Shown here piece by piece: positions 8,370 through 17,184 of a DNA stretch of 64,000 bases (position 1 is the first letter of the stretch; each line of letters starts with the position of its first letter). Origin of the DNA: GCA-016699445 sp964555055 (GTDB lineage Bacteria; UBA10199; JACPAL01; GCA-016699445). A program made the position numbers and the translations under genes. The stretch covers positions 5,118 through 69,117 of the forward strand of contig CAZKQW010000013.1 in assembly GCA_964555055.1 (NCBI GenBank), in the 5' to 3' direction. The notes beneath the pieces were generated by a model, which worked only from the letters and a program-made list of their open reading frames with translations, did not search any database and was not told where the DNA came from.

Positions 8370-9340
8370 AGACGCCCCTCCAACTCCTGGATGAGATCCG
8401 TAAAATCCCCGGGGAGCTTGGTTTCAAAAAGCAACCGACTCTCCGTCTTCGGGTGAGTAAACGCCAGTCTCTTGGCGTGCAGGAGAGGACGCGTTTCCTC
8501 TTCCATTTTTTGATGCAGCGCCTCATCCTTGATCATGGAGAGGAAGCTCTTCGCCCCATAAAGAGTGTCGCCGACGATCGGGTGGTTCCTCTCCGATAGA
8601 TGAACGCGTATTTGATGCGTTCGTCCGGTATCGATTTTGATCCGCACGTGAGCAACTCCGTCATATTGCTTTAAAACTTCATAATGTGTGACGGCATCTC
8701 GTGCCTTGCCCGTCTTGCTCGAAAATTTACGTCGATGTTGGGAATCGCGTCCGATCGCTTGGGAAATAGTCGCCCGTTTCGGAACGACTTTTCCGAAGAC
8801 CAAAGCCTCATACACCTTTTCCACCGTATGATCCTTGAATTGAGTCGCCAATCGGTGATGGATCCAATCGTTTTTCGCGACGACCATCACTCCGGACGTA
8901 CCCTTGTCCAAACGGTGGACGATCCCGGGGCGGAAGGTCGCATCCGTCGCTTCATCTTCTTCCATATCCGGTTCTGTGGAGACATCGCTTTTCTGACCCT
9001 CTGTAGGAAAGCCGAAATGATGCAAGAGTGCGTGGACAAGGGTCCCCTGAAAATGTCCTGGAGCCGGATGGACTACCATGCCGGCGGCTTTGTTGATCAC
9101 GGCCAAATCGTCGTCTTCGTAGAGGATGTCGAGGGGAATGTCTTCGGGCGTCGCCTTGGGGATTTCCGGGGCACGGCGGAGAAGTTCGATCTCCTCCCCC
9201 CCTTTGAGGATCAGGCTCGGCTTGGTCTTGATCTCGCCGTTGACCCGCACGAAGCCGTCTTCGATGAGCTTCTTCATCTGCGTACGGCTATAATACGGGT
9301 GCCGTATCACCATCACATGGTCGAGCCGCTTGGGGTCCAT
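8366..9340 (-). CDS. rluD: 23S rRNA pseudouridine synthase RluD-type
   Basis: 324 residues. An N-terminal S4 RNA-binding domain (about 1-60) is followed by the catalytic domain with the signature GIVHRLDKGTSGVMVVAKN; the Asp of HRLD is the nucleophile. Family members convert uridines of 23S rRNA (helix 69 for RluD) to pseudouridine. There is an acidic insertion rich in Asp/Glu around residues 125-140. Start ATG at 9340, divergent from the plus-strand gene at 9398. Assignment to RluD over RluC rests on the S4 domain, size and the pgeF neighbour. Confidence 0.92.
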   Translation of the reverse strand: MDPKRLDHVMVIRHPYYSRTQMKKLIEDGFVRVNGEIKTKPSLILKGGEEIELLRRAPEIPKATPEDIPLDILYEDDDLAVINKAAGMVVHPAPGHFQGTLVHALLHHFGFPTEGQKSDVSTEPDMEEDEATDATFRPGIVHRLDKGTSGVMVVAKNDWIHHRLATQFKDHTVEKVYEALVFGKVVPKRATISQAIGRDSQHRRKFSSKTGKARDAVTHYEVLKQYDGVAHVRIKIDTGRTHQIRVHLSERNHPIVGDTLYGAKSFLSMIKDEALHQKMEEETRPLLHAKRLAFTHPKTESRLLFETKLPGDFTDLIQELEGRL

Positions 9341-9397
9341 AGAGTTTCCCTAAAATTAAATTTGCGCCTCGATCAACATCTCTCTAAATCGCGGGGC

Positions 9398-10267
9398 GTG
9401 ATCACCCTCTCCAACGGCCATTCCTTCGAATTCATGACGGCTTCCGGCGCCTTGGCTTTCGACGGGGGCGGTTGGCCGTGGGAATGGCCTCTGCGGTGGG
9501 CGGGATTCATCGATCCCCCGCTCTTTACGAACGTCGCGAAAACGCTCTCCCGCCATCCCCGGAAGGGAAATCTCCGCTGGACGCACCCCTGGAGCGTGGT
9601 CAAAAATCTCCCTGAGGGCGTCGTGAACGCCATCGGACTTACGAACAGCGGCGTCGACTGGTGGATCGAGAAGGTCGCTCCTCGGCTCGACCCGAAGCGG
9701 CCTCTAGTCGTCTCCATCGAGGCGGATATCGAAGACGAAGCCCTCGAGATGATCGAACTCCTGAACCCCTTTGCCGATCGGCTGAAAGGTCTCGAGCTGA
9801 ACCTCTCGTGCCCCAACACGCCGACGACGGACCAACGCAGCACCGAGAAGCTTGTCACGGTCTGCCAGGAGGCGTCGAAGACGTCGCGGCTCCCCTTAAT
9901 CGCTAAAATCTCCTACACTCACGATTACAAGACGCTGGCCCTGGAATTCGAACGCTCCACGCGCATCGAAGCCCTCGCGATCAACAGCGTGCCGTGGAAG
10001 CTCGTGCACCCCGATCGCCCCTCGCCCCTCCAAAAATTCGGCGGCGGCGGTGTTTCCGGAAGGCTCATCCAAAAGTTCACTTGGAAAATGGTCGAAGAAC
10101 TTTCCCGCGCGACGAAGATACCCGTGATCGGCCCGTCGGTTTGGGAATATGAGGATATCCAAAAGCTCTTTGATTTAGGCGCAAAGGCCATCAGCTTCGG
10201 ATCGATTTTCGTCCAGCGGCCCTGGGCGCCGACGCTTTATGTGAGGCGTTATAAAGGCAGGACCTGA
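9398..10267 (+). CDS. Dihydroorotate dehydrogenase family flavoprotein (class 1-like)
   Basis: About 289 residues from GTG 9398. Family landmarks of the FMN barrel are visible: TASGALAFDG near the N-terminus, NLSCPNTP with the catalytic-type Cys of class 1 enzymes, Lys in IAKISY, AINSVPW, the GGGGVSG phosphate-binding turn and ISFGSIF near the end. Class 1 enzymes oxidise dihydroorotate to orotate with fumarate or NAD as acceptor. No other pyr gene is nearby, so a related dihydropyrimidine or uracil-reducing role is possible. TTG 9362 or ATG 9434 are alternative starts. The same frame is open further upstream, antisense to rluD, but that part is a shadow. The 3' end overlaps rimO tail-to-tail by 19 bases. 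Confidence 0.8.
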   Translation: MITLSNGHSFEFMTASGALAFDGGGWPWEWPLRWAGFIDPPLFTNVAKTLSRHPRKGNLRWTHPWSVVKNLPEGVVNAIGLTNSGVDWWIEKVAPRLDPKRPLVVSIEADIEDEALEMIELLNPFADRLKGLELNLSCPNTPTTDQRSTEKLVTVCQEASKTSRLPLIAKISYTHDYKTLALEFERSTRIEALAINSVPWKLVHPDRPSPLQKFGGGGVSGRLIQKFTWKMVEELSRATKIPVIGPSVWEYEDIQKLFDLGAKAISFGSIFVQRPWAPTLYVRRYKGRT

Positions 10268-11706
10268 GCGAAGAGGTCGTATTCGGTGCCGCGCAGGATC
10301 TTCACCTCCACGAATTCTCCCGCCGTCGGCTTCGCTCCCGAGAGGTAGGTCACGCCGTCGATATCGGGCGATTGGGAATAGATTCGGCCTTGGAAAAAGC
10401 GGGAACGGTCCTTGGAGGGTCCTTCGCAAATCGCCCGGAAAATCTTGCCTTCCAACGCGCGGTTCTTCGCCAAGGAGATTTCTTGCTGCAATAGCATCAG
10501 GCGGTGGTAACGGTCTTCTTTAACCTCTTCCCTCACCTGATCCTCCAACAGCGCTGCGGACGTGCCGTCCTCAGGCGAATACTTAAAGACGCCCACGCGG
10601 TCGAATTGGTATTCTTGGATGAAGTTGCACAACTCCTGGAATTCCTCCTCCGTCTCGCCGGGATAACCCACGATGAACGTCGTCCGGATAGCCAGATCGG
10701 GCATGGCCGTCTTGAGCTTCGACAACACCTGCCTCACGTAGCGCGAAGGCGACCCCCGCTTCATCGAGCGCAGCACGCGCTCGCTGATATGCTGGAGCGG
10801 CATGTCGACGTATTTGAGGATATGCTCGCTATCCCGCATGACACCAATAAGACGGTCGTTGAATTCGAGCGGATACATATAATGAGGACGGATCCAAAAA
10901 TCGCCCGGGACCTTATTGAGCTTCTGTAGAAGGATGGCGAGGCTGCTGCCGTTCTTGAGGTCGCGTCCGTATTCGTTCAAATCCTGGGCGATGAGATTGA
11001 ACTCCTTCACGCCCTGGGCGACATAATGCTCAACCTCCGAAACAATCGATTCCATGGGGCGGCTGATAAGCTTACCGCGGATATCCGGGATGATGCAAAA
11101 GCTGCACACATGAGAACATCCTTCCGAAACTTTTACGTAAGAATAATGCTTGGGCGTCGCGAGCACTCGCGGCAAGTCCGGATCGGGCAGGATCTGATCC
11201 CGACTGATCAAGGCTTTTGGAAAGGCGCTCTTCTTCGCTTTTTTCGTTTTTGCGGCCGAGGGCTTGGAGGGAATGTCGAACCGCTTTTTCAACAAACCGG
11301 AAATCTTATCGAACTCTCCTGTCCCAATGAACATATCGACTTCCGGCAATTCGTGGGCGAGTTCTTCACTGTAACGTTGGGGCAGGCATCCGGACGCCAC
11401 GAGGACTTGGCAATTCCCCTCTTCCTTGTAACGCGACATCTCGAGGAGGTGTTCGATGGATTCGGTCTTGGAATCTTCGACGAAACCGCACGTGTTGACG
11501 ACGATGACGTCGCTCTCTTCGGGCCGCGTCGTGAATTGGAAGCCGTCTTTTTGCAGGAAGCCCAGCATCATCTCGGCATCGACGAGATTCTTGGGGCAAC
11601 CGAGAGAGACGAGGCAGATTTTTTTGGCTTGAGCCGCTTGAGTCGCGAGCTCAAGCGATTCGCCGCTTTCCCAATGCGGATTGGGAACGGCGGATTCGTT
11701 CTTCAT
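10249..11706 (-). CDS. rimO: Ribosomal protein S12 methylthiotransferase RimO
   Basis: 485 residues. The N-terminal UPF0004 domain begins at LVSLGCPKNLVDAE and has the Cys residues in SLGCPKN, VNTCGF and SGCLPQ that hold the second iron-sulfur cluster. The radical SAM motif is C-x3-C-x2-C in GCSHVCSFC. A C-terminal TRAM domain ends the protein. RimO methylthiolates an Asp of ribosomal protein S12. SLGCPKN and the KISEGC-like context favour RimO over MiaB. An insertion rich in Lys and Ala near residues 145-165 is unusual. RimI follows 11 bases upstream in the same direction, making a ribosomal-modification pair. Confidence 0.95.
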   Translation of the reverse strand: MKNESAVPNPHWESGESLELATQAAQAKKICLVSLGCPKNLVDAEMMLGFLQKDGFQFTTRPEESDVIVVNTCGFVEDSKTESIEHLLEMSRYKEEGNCQVLVASGCLPQRYSEELAHELPEVDMFIGTGEFDKISGLLKKRFDIPSKPSAAKTKKAKKSAFPKALISRDQILPDPDLPRVLATPKHYSYVKVSEGCSHVCSFCIIPDIRGKLISRPMESIVSEVEHYVAQGVKEFNLIAQDLNEYGRDLKNGSSLAILLQKLNKVPGDFWIRPHYMYPLEFNDRLIGVMRDSEHILKYVDMPLQHISERVLRSMKRGSPSRYVRQVLSKLKTAMPDLAIRTTFIVGYPGETEEEFQELCNFIQEYQFDRVGVFKYSPEDGTSAALLEDQVREEVKEDRYHRLMLLQQEISLAKNRALEGKIFRAICEGPSKDRSRFFQGRIYSQSPDIDGVTYLSGAKPTAGEFVEVKILRGTEYDLFAQVLPL

Positions 11707-11717
11707 ACGAAACCTCG

Positions 11718-12173
11718 TTAACTTTTATTCGTATGAAGGGTCATGATCAAGGCATCCTCCCGATTGTCTTGATAGTAACCCTTCCTCACCCCCGTCCGCT
11801 GAAAACCATACTTGTTATAAAGATGCAAGGCCGGAGTGTTGGAAACCCTCACATCGAGGGAAATAAACGAAACGCCGCGCTGCTTCGCGTCATGGATCAT
11901 ATGCTCGATGAGTTTTGAGGCGATGTTTTTCCGCTTACAATCGGCGCGCACGGCGATCGTGATCACATGCATCTCGTCGGCGACTTTCCAATAATCCAAG
12001 TAACCCGCGACGTGGCCTTCCAGTTTCACCACCCACAGGGAGGCGACGTCCAATAGGAGCTCGGTGCGGAACATATTTTCGGAAAACGGCATCGGAAACG
12101 ACGCCTGCTCAATCGCCAACACTTCCGGCAGATCCTTTTCGGTCATCCGAGAGACTCTGAGAGCTTCTTCCAT
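11718..12173 (-). CDS. rimI: Ribosomal protein S18 alanine N-acetyltransferase RimI
   Basis: 151 residues, a single GNAT domain. The start VSRMTEKDLPEVLAIE and the acetyl-CoA-binding segment RADCKRKNIASKLI (Q/R-x-x-G/N-x-G/A variant) are visible, as is the C-terminal NKYGFQRTGVRKGYY typical for RimI. It acetylates the N-terminal Ala of S18; in many bacteria RimI is also reported to act on other proteins. The P-loop has Asn in place of the usual Gly (KRKNIAS), a modest deviation. It is encoded between ccsA and rimO on one strand with short gaps. Confidence 0.9.
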   Translation of the reverse strand: MEEALRVSRMTEKDLPEVLAIEQASFPMPFSENMFRTELLLDVASLWVVKLEGHVAGYLDYWKVADEMHVITIAVRADCKRKNIASKLIEHMIHDAKQRGVSFISLDVRVSNTPALHLYNKYGFQRTGVRKGYYQDNREDALIMTLHTNKS

Positions 12174-12181
12174 CCTGGCGT

Positions 12182-13453
12182 CTATTGGCTACCGTACGAG
12201 TGCAAACCCGAGAGGACTAAGTTAGTTCCGAGATAGGTGAAGATGACGGAAAAGAAACCAATAATGGAAATGACTGCAGATCTTTTACCACTCCATCCAG
12301 GCGTCATACGGCTATGAAGATAGGCCGCATAAATGAGCCATGTCACTAATGCAGTGGTTTCTTTAGGATCCCAACCCCAAAAACGTCCCCAAGCCTCATG
12401 GGCCCAGATGGCCCCAGTGATCAAAATAAGAGTCATGAAGGGAAAGGCAAACAAGGTGACTTTATAGGATACTTGATCCAAACGTGACGCTTCCGGCAGG
12501 TGAATGGCGATTCGATCCCCTCGATAGAGGCAAAGCAGACAAAAACCAACCATCGCGAAGAATAAGGACATCATGGCATAGGAATAAGGATTCGAACCCA
12601 TGGTAATGCTCTGATAAGTACCGATAACGACATTCATCCATGCGAGAATCGACGCGAAGAAGACGAAAGAAATCGTCAGGAGAATTCGACCGAGAGGGCT
12701 TTCTTTTCGCAACAGAAAAACTATGGAGGAGGCCAAAGACAAGGCGGTCGTCACTTGAAATAAAAGCGGCACCCAAGGAATCTCTATTTGGAAAAATTTC
12801 ACCGGATTGCTTCCAGGAATCGGATTCTTTACCCAAGCTCCATTAAACTGGACCATTTCCGTCATCAAATACTGGTTCTTCAGGAAGGTCTCGCTTCCAC
12901 CCACCATCAAAAGGCACGCTACGATCATCCAACCGGTAGAAGCCCCTAAAATATGGTTATGGATACCTGTCTTGATTAGGTACAAAAAAGCGATCACTGA
13001 GGCCACCATAAATCCGGAATAGGCGAAAGCAGCCAAGCAAGAGTGCGACAAAAGCCACCAACTTTGCAGTGAGGGCACCAGAGGCGTAATTTCTTTAACA
13101 GGTACCAAAAACGCCAAACCTAGGGACGAGAAAACAAGCGGATAAACAAAAGCGCCTATGTAGCGGATACGGAACTTCAAATCGACGACGAAAGATATGA
13201 CGGACAGTCCCCAACTGAAATACACCAAAGATTCGTAGAGGTTCGTCCACGGAGGGCGATAAAAACCGCCTTGAATCCATCGATCCACCAAGGCAACCGT
13301 ATGAGGGAGAATGGCTGCCGCCGCAATGACGGGCGTAGCGACGTAAAGCCACCTTTTCCGGTTGATAAAGTACAGGATGTAAAAGACCATGGCGAAAAGA
13401 TAGATCAAATTCGCCGTGTTAGTCATATAGATGCTAAGCGTGGAAGGGGTCAT
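12182..13453 (-). CDS. ccsA: Cytochrome c biogenesis protein CcsA (ResC), system II
   Basis: 423 residues with at least eleven hydrophobic segments. The tryptophan-rich haem-handling motif WGRFWGWDPKET is present near residue 350, with conserved His in SHSCLAAFAYS and HSRMTPGW. CcsA and ResB together move haem across the membrane and attach it to apocytochromes c in the periplasm. ResB is encoded 42 bases upstream, so the full synthase is encoded here. Presence implies c-type cytochromes and a respiratory life style. Confidence 0.93.
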   Translation of the reverse strand: MTPSTLSIYMTNTANLIYLFAMVFYILYFINRKRWLYVATPVIAAAAILPHTVALVDRWIQGGFYRPPWTNLYESLVYFSWGLSVISFVVDLKFRIRYIGAFVYPLVFSSLGLAFLVPVKEITPLVPSLQSWWLLSHSCLAAFAYSGFMVASVIAFLYLIKTGIHNHILGASTGWMIVACLLMVGGSETFLKNQYLMTEMVQFNGAWVKNPIPGSNPVKFFQIEIPWVPLLFQVTTALSLASSIVFLLRKESPLGRILLTISFVFFASILAWMNVVIGTYQSITMGSNPYSYAMMSLFFAMVGFCLLCLYRGDRIAIHLPEASRLDQVSYKVTLFAFPFMTLILITGAIWAHEAWGRFWGWDPKETTALVTWLIYAAYLHSRMTPGWSGKRSAVISIIGFFSVIFTYLGTNLVLSGLHSYGSQ

Positions 13454-13495
13454 GGTTTCCTCATGCTTGTTGGCCCAAAGATTTTCAACAACCCT

Positions 13496-14929
13496 TTAAA
13501 TAATTTCCTTCATTCGATCCGACAAAAAAACTTCTCTTGCGTTCCACTCGCGTCCCAACTCTCCGATGAGACCCCGAACCTTCTTAGCGAAGTTCTCGGG
13601 ATGACGGTGTGAAGTCGCGGCGACCCATACTTTATTATCGTCCAAGACCATCCAAAGCTTCCTATGGGGAATGAAGAAAGTCGCCAATAAGCCGATCATT
13701 AAAATAGCCGAACCTAACCAAACAATATTGATGCCCGGATTTCTGGCGACTTGGAGTCCGGTCACCTCAATCGTCTTAAAGTCGTAGTGAAACTTCTCGA
13801 AAACAACATGGTAACGACCCTTTCTCACCGACTTGTCGAAATCGGGAAACTCTTTGAACAACCATACAGGTTGCGGATCCTCTCCAGATTCGCTCAAGGC
13901 GATTTGAACGGCTTCTCCCAAATTACGAGCATGCCCTTCGACGTTCAGAGGAACGTTCTCCGCGTAATCCACGACCTTCAAGGTGCCTTTCTTGCCGATT
14001 TTCTCTTCTTTGTCGAAATCGGTGACGATCCGGCTTTTTCGTCCTGACTGCGTATCAATCACTTCAAGGTTAAATTCGGTTTTTTCGTCGCCGGGTCTCT
14101 GACCAAAAGTCGCTTGATAGAAATAAACGCCTTTATACACCAAAGGCTCGTTCACCTTAATCAATTGACGCTTCACCACGCGACCTTCGTCGATGACCTC
14201 GAGGTCGCTGAAATAGGATTTAGGGGAACCGTCGGGATACTTTTCCATCCACGTCTTGACGCACCGGATAGTGAAGTCCAAGACCACTTTCTTACCGGGA
14301 TTCAAGCGATCCAGGTAAACATTGGATTCTTCGCCGCTCGCCAATTGCATCTGGCCTTCAAAGCCCGTCCGATTTCCGATCAAACCGCCGATCAGGATTA
14401 AAACAAGACCCGTATGGATAACGTACACGCCTAAATGCGCCCATCGGGCGCTTTCTGCCCCAAAAAACACGGCGCCATCTTTTTCTGTCATGATCGCAGG
14501 TCGGAATTTCTTTCGAAACAAGTCCCGTATCCTTTCGATAACCCTTCCTCGGTCGAGCGAGGAAGGTTCTAAGACGATTTTACCGTGATGAACGGGTAGT
14601 GGAAGTTCCGGATTCAGCGTCGGCTTGAAGCTTTCCATGCGCCTCTGAAACCGGGGCCACATGTCTATGGAAGCAATCGTAATATTGATGGTCAAAAGAA
14701 AGAGCTGGAGCAGATACCACCAAGAATGAAAAACATCCAGAAGCTGAAATTTATCGAACCATTGGATGGTTTCGGGAGAATAGACACGCTCAAGTTGTCC
14801 TGGTTCGGCGATGGGGCGTTGAAGAATGATGCTTCCTGCCATTGTACTGATAACCAAAAGGACAAAAAGCACCAGAGCCAGCTTCAAAGAACTGAACAAT
14901 TTCCAAGCTTTTTCCAAGAAACGTTCCAA
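13496..14929 (-). CDS. resB: Cytochrome c biogenesis protein ResB (Ccs1)
   Basis: 477 residues. Early membrane segments (SLKLALVLFVLLVISTMAGS near residue 15-35, then WWYLLQLFLLTINITI) are followed by a large soluble region and a final membrane segment near residue 400, the usual ResB layout. ARWAHLGVYVIHTGLVLILI holds the conserved His. It forms the haem export and ligation complex with CcsA, encoded just downstream. Thioredoxin-like partners are not in the same cluster. The gene is preceded by about 120 bases before eno with no recognisable feature. Confidence 0.93.
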   Translation of the reverse strand: MERFLEKAWKLFSSLKLALVLFVLLVISTMAGSIILQRPIAEPGQLERVYSPETIQWFDKFQLLDVFHSWWYLLQLFLLTINITIASIDMWPRFQRRMESFKPTLNPELPLPVHHGKIVLEPSSLDRGRVIERIRDLFRKKFRPAIMTEKDGAVFFGAESARWAHLGVYVIHTGLVLILIGGLIGNRTGFEGQMQLASGEESNVYLDRLNPGKKVVLDFTIRCVKTWMEKYPDGSPKSYFSDLEVIDEGRVVKRQLIKVNEPLVYKGVYFYQATFGQRPGDEKTEFNLEVIDTQSGRKSRIVTDFDKEEKIGKKGTLKVVDYAENVPLNVEGHARNLGEAVQIALSESGEDPQPVWLFKEFPDFDKSVRKGRYHVVFEKFHYDFKTIEVTGLQVARNPGINIVWLGSAILMIGLLATFFIPHRKLWMVLDDNKVWVAATSHRHPENFAKKVRGLIGELGREWNAREVFLSDRMKEII

Positions 14930-15049
14930 GAACGGCTCCCCTTTCGGAAGCCGCCTTTAGACAGGTCCCGGAATTCACGCAACTATATTACAAAGATAAG
15001 CGCCACTACTGCTGACGTACAGCTTTAAGACCCCTAAAGCAGCGCCGGA

Positions 15050-16339
15050 TCATCTCGAGTAAAAAGACTTACCTGGAAATTTAGCGCGAACGCCTAATTG
15101 CTCTTCAATTCTTAATAGTTGATTGTATTTGGCCAAACGCTCTGACCGGGAAAGACTTCCAGTCTTGATCTGGCCGGCACAAGTGCCGACGGCGATATCC
15201 GCGATGGTGACGTCCTCCGTCTCTCCGGAGCGGTGGGAAATCACGTTGCGGTACCCGGACTTCTTAGCCATTTGGATGGCCTTAAAGGTCTCGGTGAGTG
15301 AACCGATTTGGTTCACTTTGATCAGGATGGAGTTTGCTGTCTTGGAATCGATGCCTTTCTTGAGCCGTGCAGGATTCGTGACGAACAAATCGTCCCCGAC
15401 CAGCTGGACCCGGCCGCCGATCGCGTCGGTGAGCTTTTTCCATCCCGCCCAATCCTCCTCTGACAGCCCGTCTTCGATGGAAATGATCGGGTAGTCCGTC
15501 GAAAGCTTCGTATAATAAGTCACCAACTCTTCGGCGCTCTTTTTCACGCCTTCTTCTGTCTTAAGCTTGTAATGGCCGTTCTCAAAGAGCTCGGTCGCCG
15601 CCACGTCCAACGCGATGAAAAGGTCGCGGCCCGGTTCGTAACCGGACTTCCGGGAAGCTTCGCAGAGCAGGTCCAAAACCTCACGATTCGAACCGATTTC
15701 GGGAGCGAATCCGCCTTCGTCGCCCAAGGCGGTCGAGAGCTTCTTCGCGTGCAGGATCTTTTTCAGGTTCTGGAAGACTTCAGTCCCCATGCGAAGCGAG
15801 TCCTTGAAGGTCGCCGCGCACGGCACGATCATGAATTCTTGGATGTCGATCTCGTTGTCCGCATGCTTGCCGCCGTTGATGACGTTCATGAGGGGCACCG
15901 GGAGGACGTTCCCCTCCTCCCCATTGAGCTTCGCGAAATATTGGAAAAGCTCCAGGCCTTCCGTCGCGGCCGAGGCTTTGGCGTACGCCATGGAAACCGC
16001 CAAGATCGCGTTCGCGCCGAGCTTGGCTTTGTTAGGGGTCCCGTCTAACTCCATCAAAAGGGAATCGAGCTTTTCCTGCTCTCCGGTTCCGAACCCTTTC
16101 AGCTTTTCCTGAATGGCTCCCGACACGTGGGACACGGCCTGCATCACGCCCTTACCCAAAAACCGTGTCGCATCCCCGTCCCGGAGCTCCACCGCCTCGA
16201 AAGTTCCCGTGGAGGCCCCCGACGGCACAGCCGCCCGGAAAAGCTGGCTGTTATCCAACACGATATCCGCTTCGACCGTGGGCCAGCCCCTCGAATCGAT
16301 GATTTCCCGCCCATGGATTGATTTGATTTTAGCCGCCAT
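15050..16339 (-). CDS. eno: Enolase (phosphopyruvate hydratase)
   Basis: 429 residues when started at ATG 16339, which has a strong AAGGAGG site six bases upstream; the frame is open further upstream, but that extension is not enolase-like. It converts 2-phosphoglycerate to phosphoenolpyruvate. Visible motifs include KIKSIHGREIIDSRGWPTVE, GASTG with the flexible-loop Ser, FMIVP, the metal ligands in ALDVAA, SIEDGL and GDDLFVTN, and the signature region SHRSGETED with catalytic residues. An inverted repeat covers its ribosome binding site (see 16343-16366). Confidence 0.98.
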   Translation of the reverse strand: MAAKIKSIHGREIIDSRGWPTVEADIVLDNSQLFRAAVPSGASTGTFEAVELRDGDATRFLGKGVMQAVSHVSGAIQEKLKGFGTGEQEKLDSLLMELDGTPNKAKLGANAILAVSMAYAKASAATEGLELFQYFAKLNGEEGNVLPVPLMNVINGGKHADNEIDIQEFMIVPCAATFKDSLRMGTEVFQNLKKILHAKKLSTALGDEGGFAPEIGSNREVLDLLCEASRKSGYEPGRDLFIALDVAATELFENGHYKLKTEEGVKKSAEELVTYYTKLSTDYPIISIEDGLSEEDWAGWKKLTDAIGGRVQLVGDDLFVTNPARLKKGIDSKTANSILIKVNQIGSLTETFKAIQMAKKSGYRNVISHRSGETEDVTIADIAVGTCAGQIKTGSLSRSERLAKYNQLLRIEEQLGVRAKFPGKSFYSR

Positions 16340-16342
16340 CCG

Positions 16343-16366
16343 ACGCCTCCTTAAAATTGGAGGCGT
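16343..16366 (-). promoter_or_regulatory. Inverted repeat overlapping the eno ribosome binding site
   Basis: ACGCCTCC at 16343-16350 and GGAGGCGT at 16359-16366 are perfect 8-bp complementary arms around the AT loop TTAAAATT. On the eno transcript the Shine-Dalgarno sequence lies in the arm next to the start codon, so folding would hide it. It may be a translational switch, or a DNA operator. If the promoter proposed at 16367-16396 is correct the far arm is hardly transcribed and only the operator reading remains. Confidence 0.5.
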
Positions 16367-16396
16367 GGTATATTGGCAGATAGTGCGAATCAACAA
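16367..16396 (-). promoter_or_regulatory. Candidate sigma-70 promoter for eno
   Basis: On the minus strand TTGTTG (16391-16396) and TATACC (16367-16372) are separated by 18 bases. Both match the consensus only partly. A start would fall near 16360, leaving a leader of about 20 bases. Confidence 0.3.
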
Positions 16397-16613
16397 ATAA
16401 AGACGAAACTTTCCCCACCCTATAACCGACAATTCCGTAATGAAGATAGTGGCCTCACTATCAAAGCCTCACAAGTCTTATTTTTAAAGCTTATCGTACA
16501 ATTTCCGGACTTTCACCGGAATCTCTTCTTTCATTTTCCCTTGAAAGCATGGGTTTGTGCACGAAAAAATCGTGGCACCGACTTTGGATCGAGTCTGAGG
16601 CAAAGGAGATTTT

Positions 16614-17168
16614 ATGTCATTACTCAATGCCCTCAAAACATCCGTCGCCATAATCATGCATCCCATAAGCTCTCGAACGGAGGCCCCCGTAAGACAGGAA
16701 ATAGGCTCTCAGACTTCTCCCTCTCTTCTTCCCCGCCTTGTCTCTCAAAATCCGACCCTGTCACGATCTCTGGGTTTATGGCCTTTGCGCGGAATAGCAC
16801 CCTTAGCCGAGAGGATTATAGAAAGTGCCCGCCAATCCACCGGCACACGCTATCAATGGGGCGGCGAATCGAAGAAAGGCATGGACTGTTCCCACTTCGT
16901 TCACCATGTATACCGGCAGTCTGGTATTTCCTATCCTTATACCACGACCCATGGGGACTGGAAGAAGGCGGGATTTGTCCATACTCAAAATCCACAACGC
17001 GGGGATCTCATTCTCTGGAAAGGGCACGTAGGCATCGTCGTCGATCCGGAGAGGAAAATATTCATCGGAGCCCAAAAATCGACAGGCGTCGCCGAAGCCA
17101 GTTACGCCGCTGGAAAATATTGGGGGCAAAGGACCCACAGTTTTTTAAGGCATCAAGGCGCTTTTTGA
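16614..17168 (+). CDS. NlpC/P60 family cysteine peptidase
   Basis: 184 residues. The catalytic domain covers about residues 65-180: Cys in KGMDCSHFVHHVY, His in GDLILWKGHVGIVVD and a following polar residue. Such enzymes cut D-Glu to diaminopimelate bonds of cell wall peptides or related amides. The first 30 residues have a weakly hydrophobic stretch (SVAIIMH) but no convincing signal peptide, so export is uncertain. A strong site (AAAGGAG) precedes ATG 16614. It is followed after 16 bases by a secreted protein gene, probably co-transcribed. Confidence 0.88.
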   Translation: MSLLNALKTSVAIIMHPISSRTEAPVRQEIGSQTSPSLLPRLVSQNPTLSRSLGLWPLRGIAPLAERIIESARQSTGTRYQWGGESKKGMDCSHFVHHVYRQSGISYPYTTTHGDWKKAGFVHTQNPQRGDLILWKGHVGIVVDPERKIFIGAQKSTGVAEASYAAGKYWGQRTHSFLRHQGAF

Positions 17169-17184
17169 TTTTAAAAAAAACTTT

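Noticed and set aside
8684..9397. Plus-strand extension of the dihydroorotate-dehydrogenase-like frame
   Set aside because: It is antisense to conserved rluD codons and shows no family similarity; the barrel begins near 9398.
16502..16524. TTCCGG...CCGGAA hairpin upstream of the NlpC/P60 gene
   Set aside because: Six-base arms without a T-run; not convincing as a terminator or regulator.
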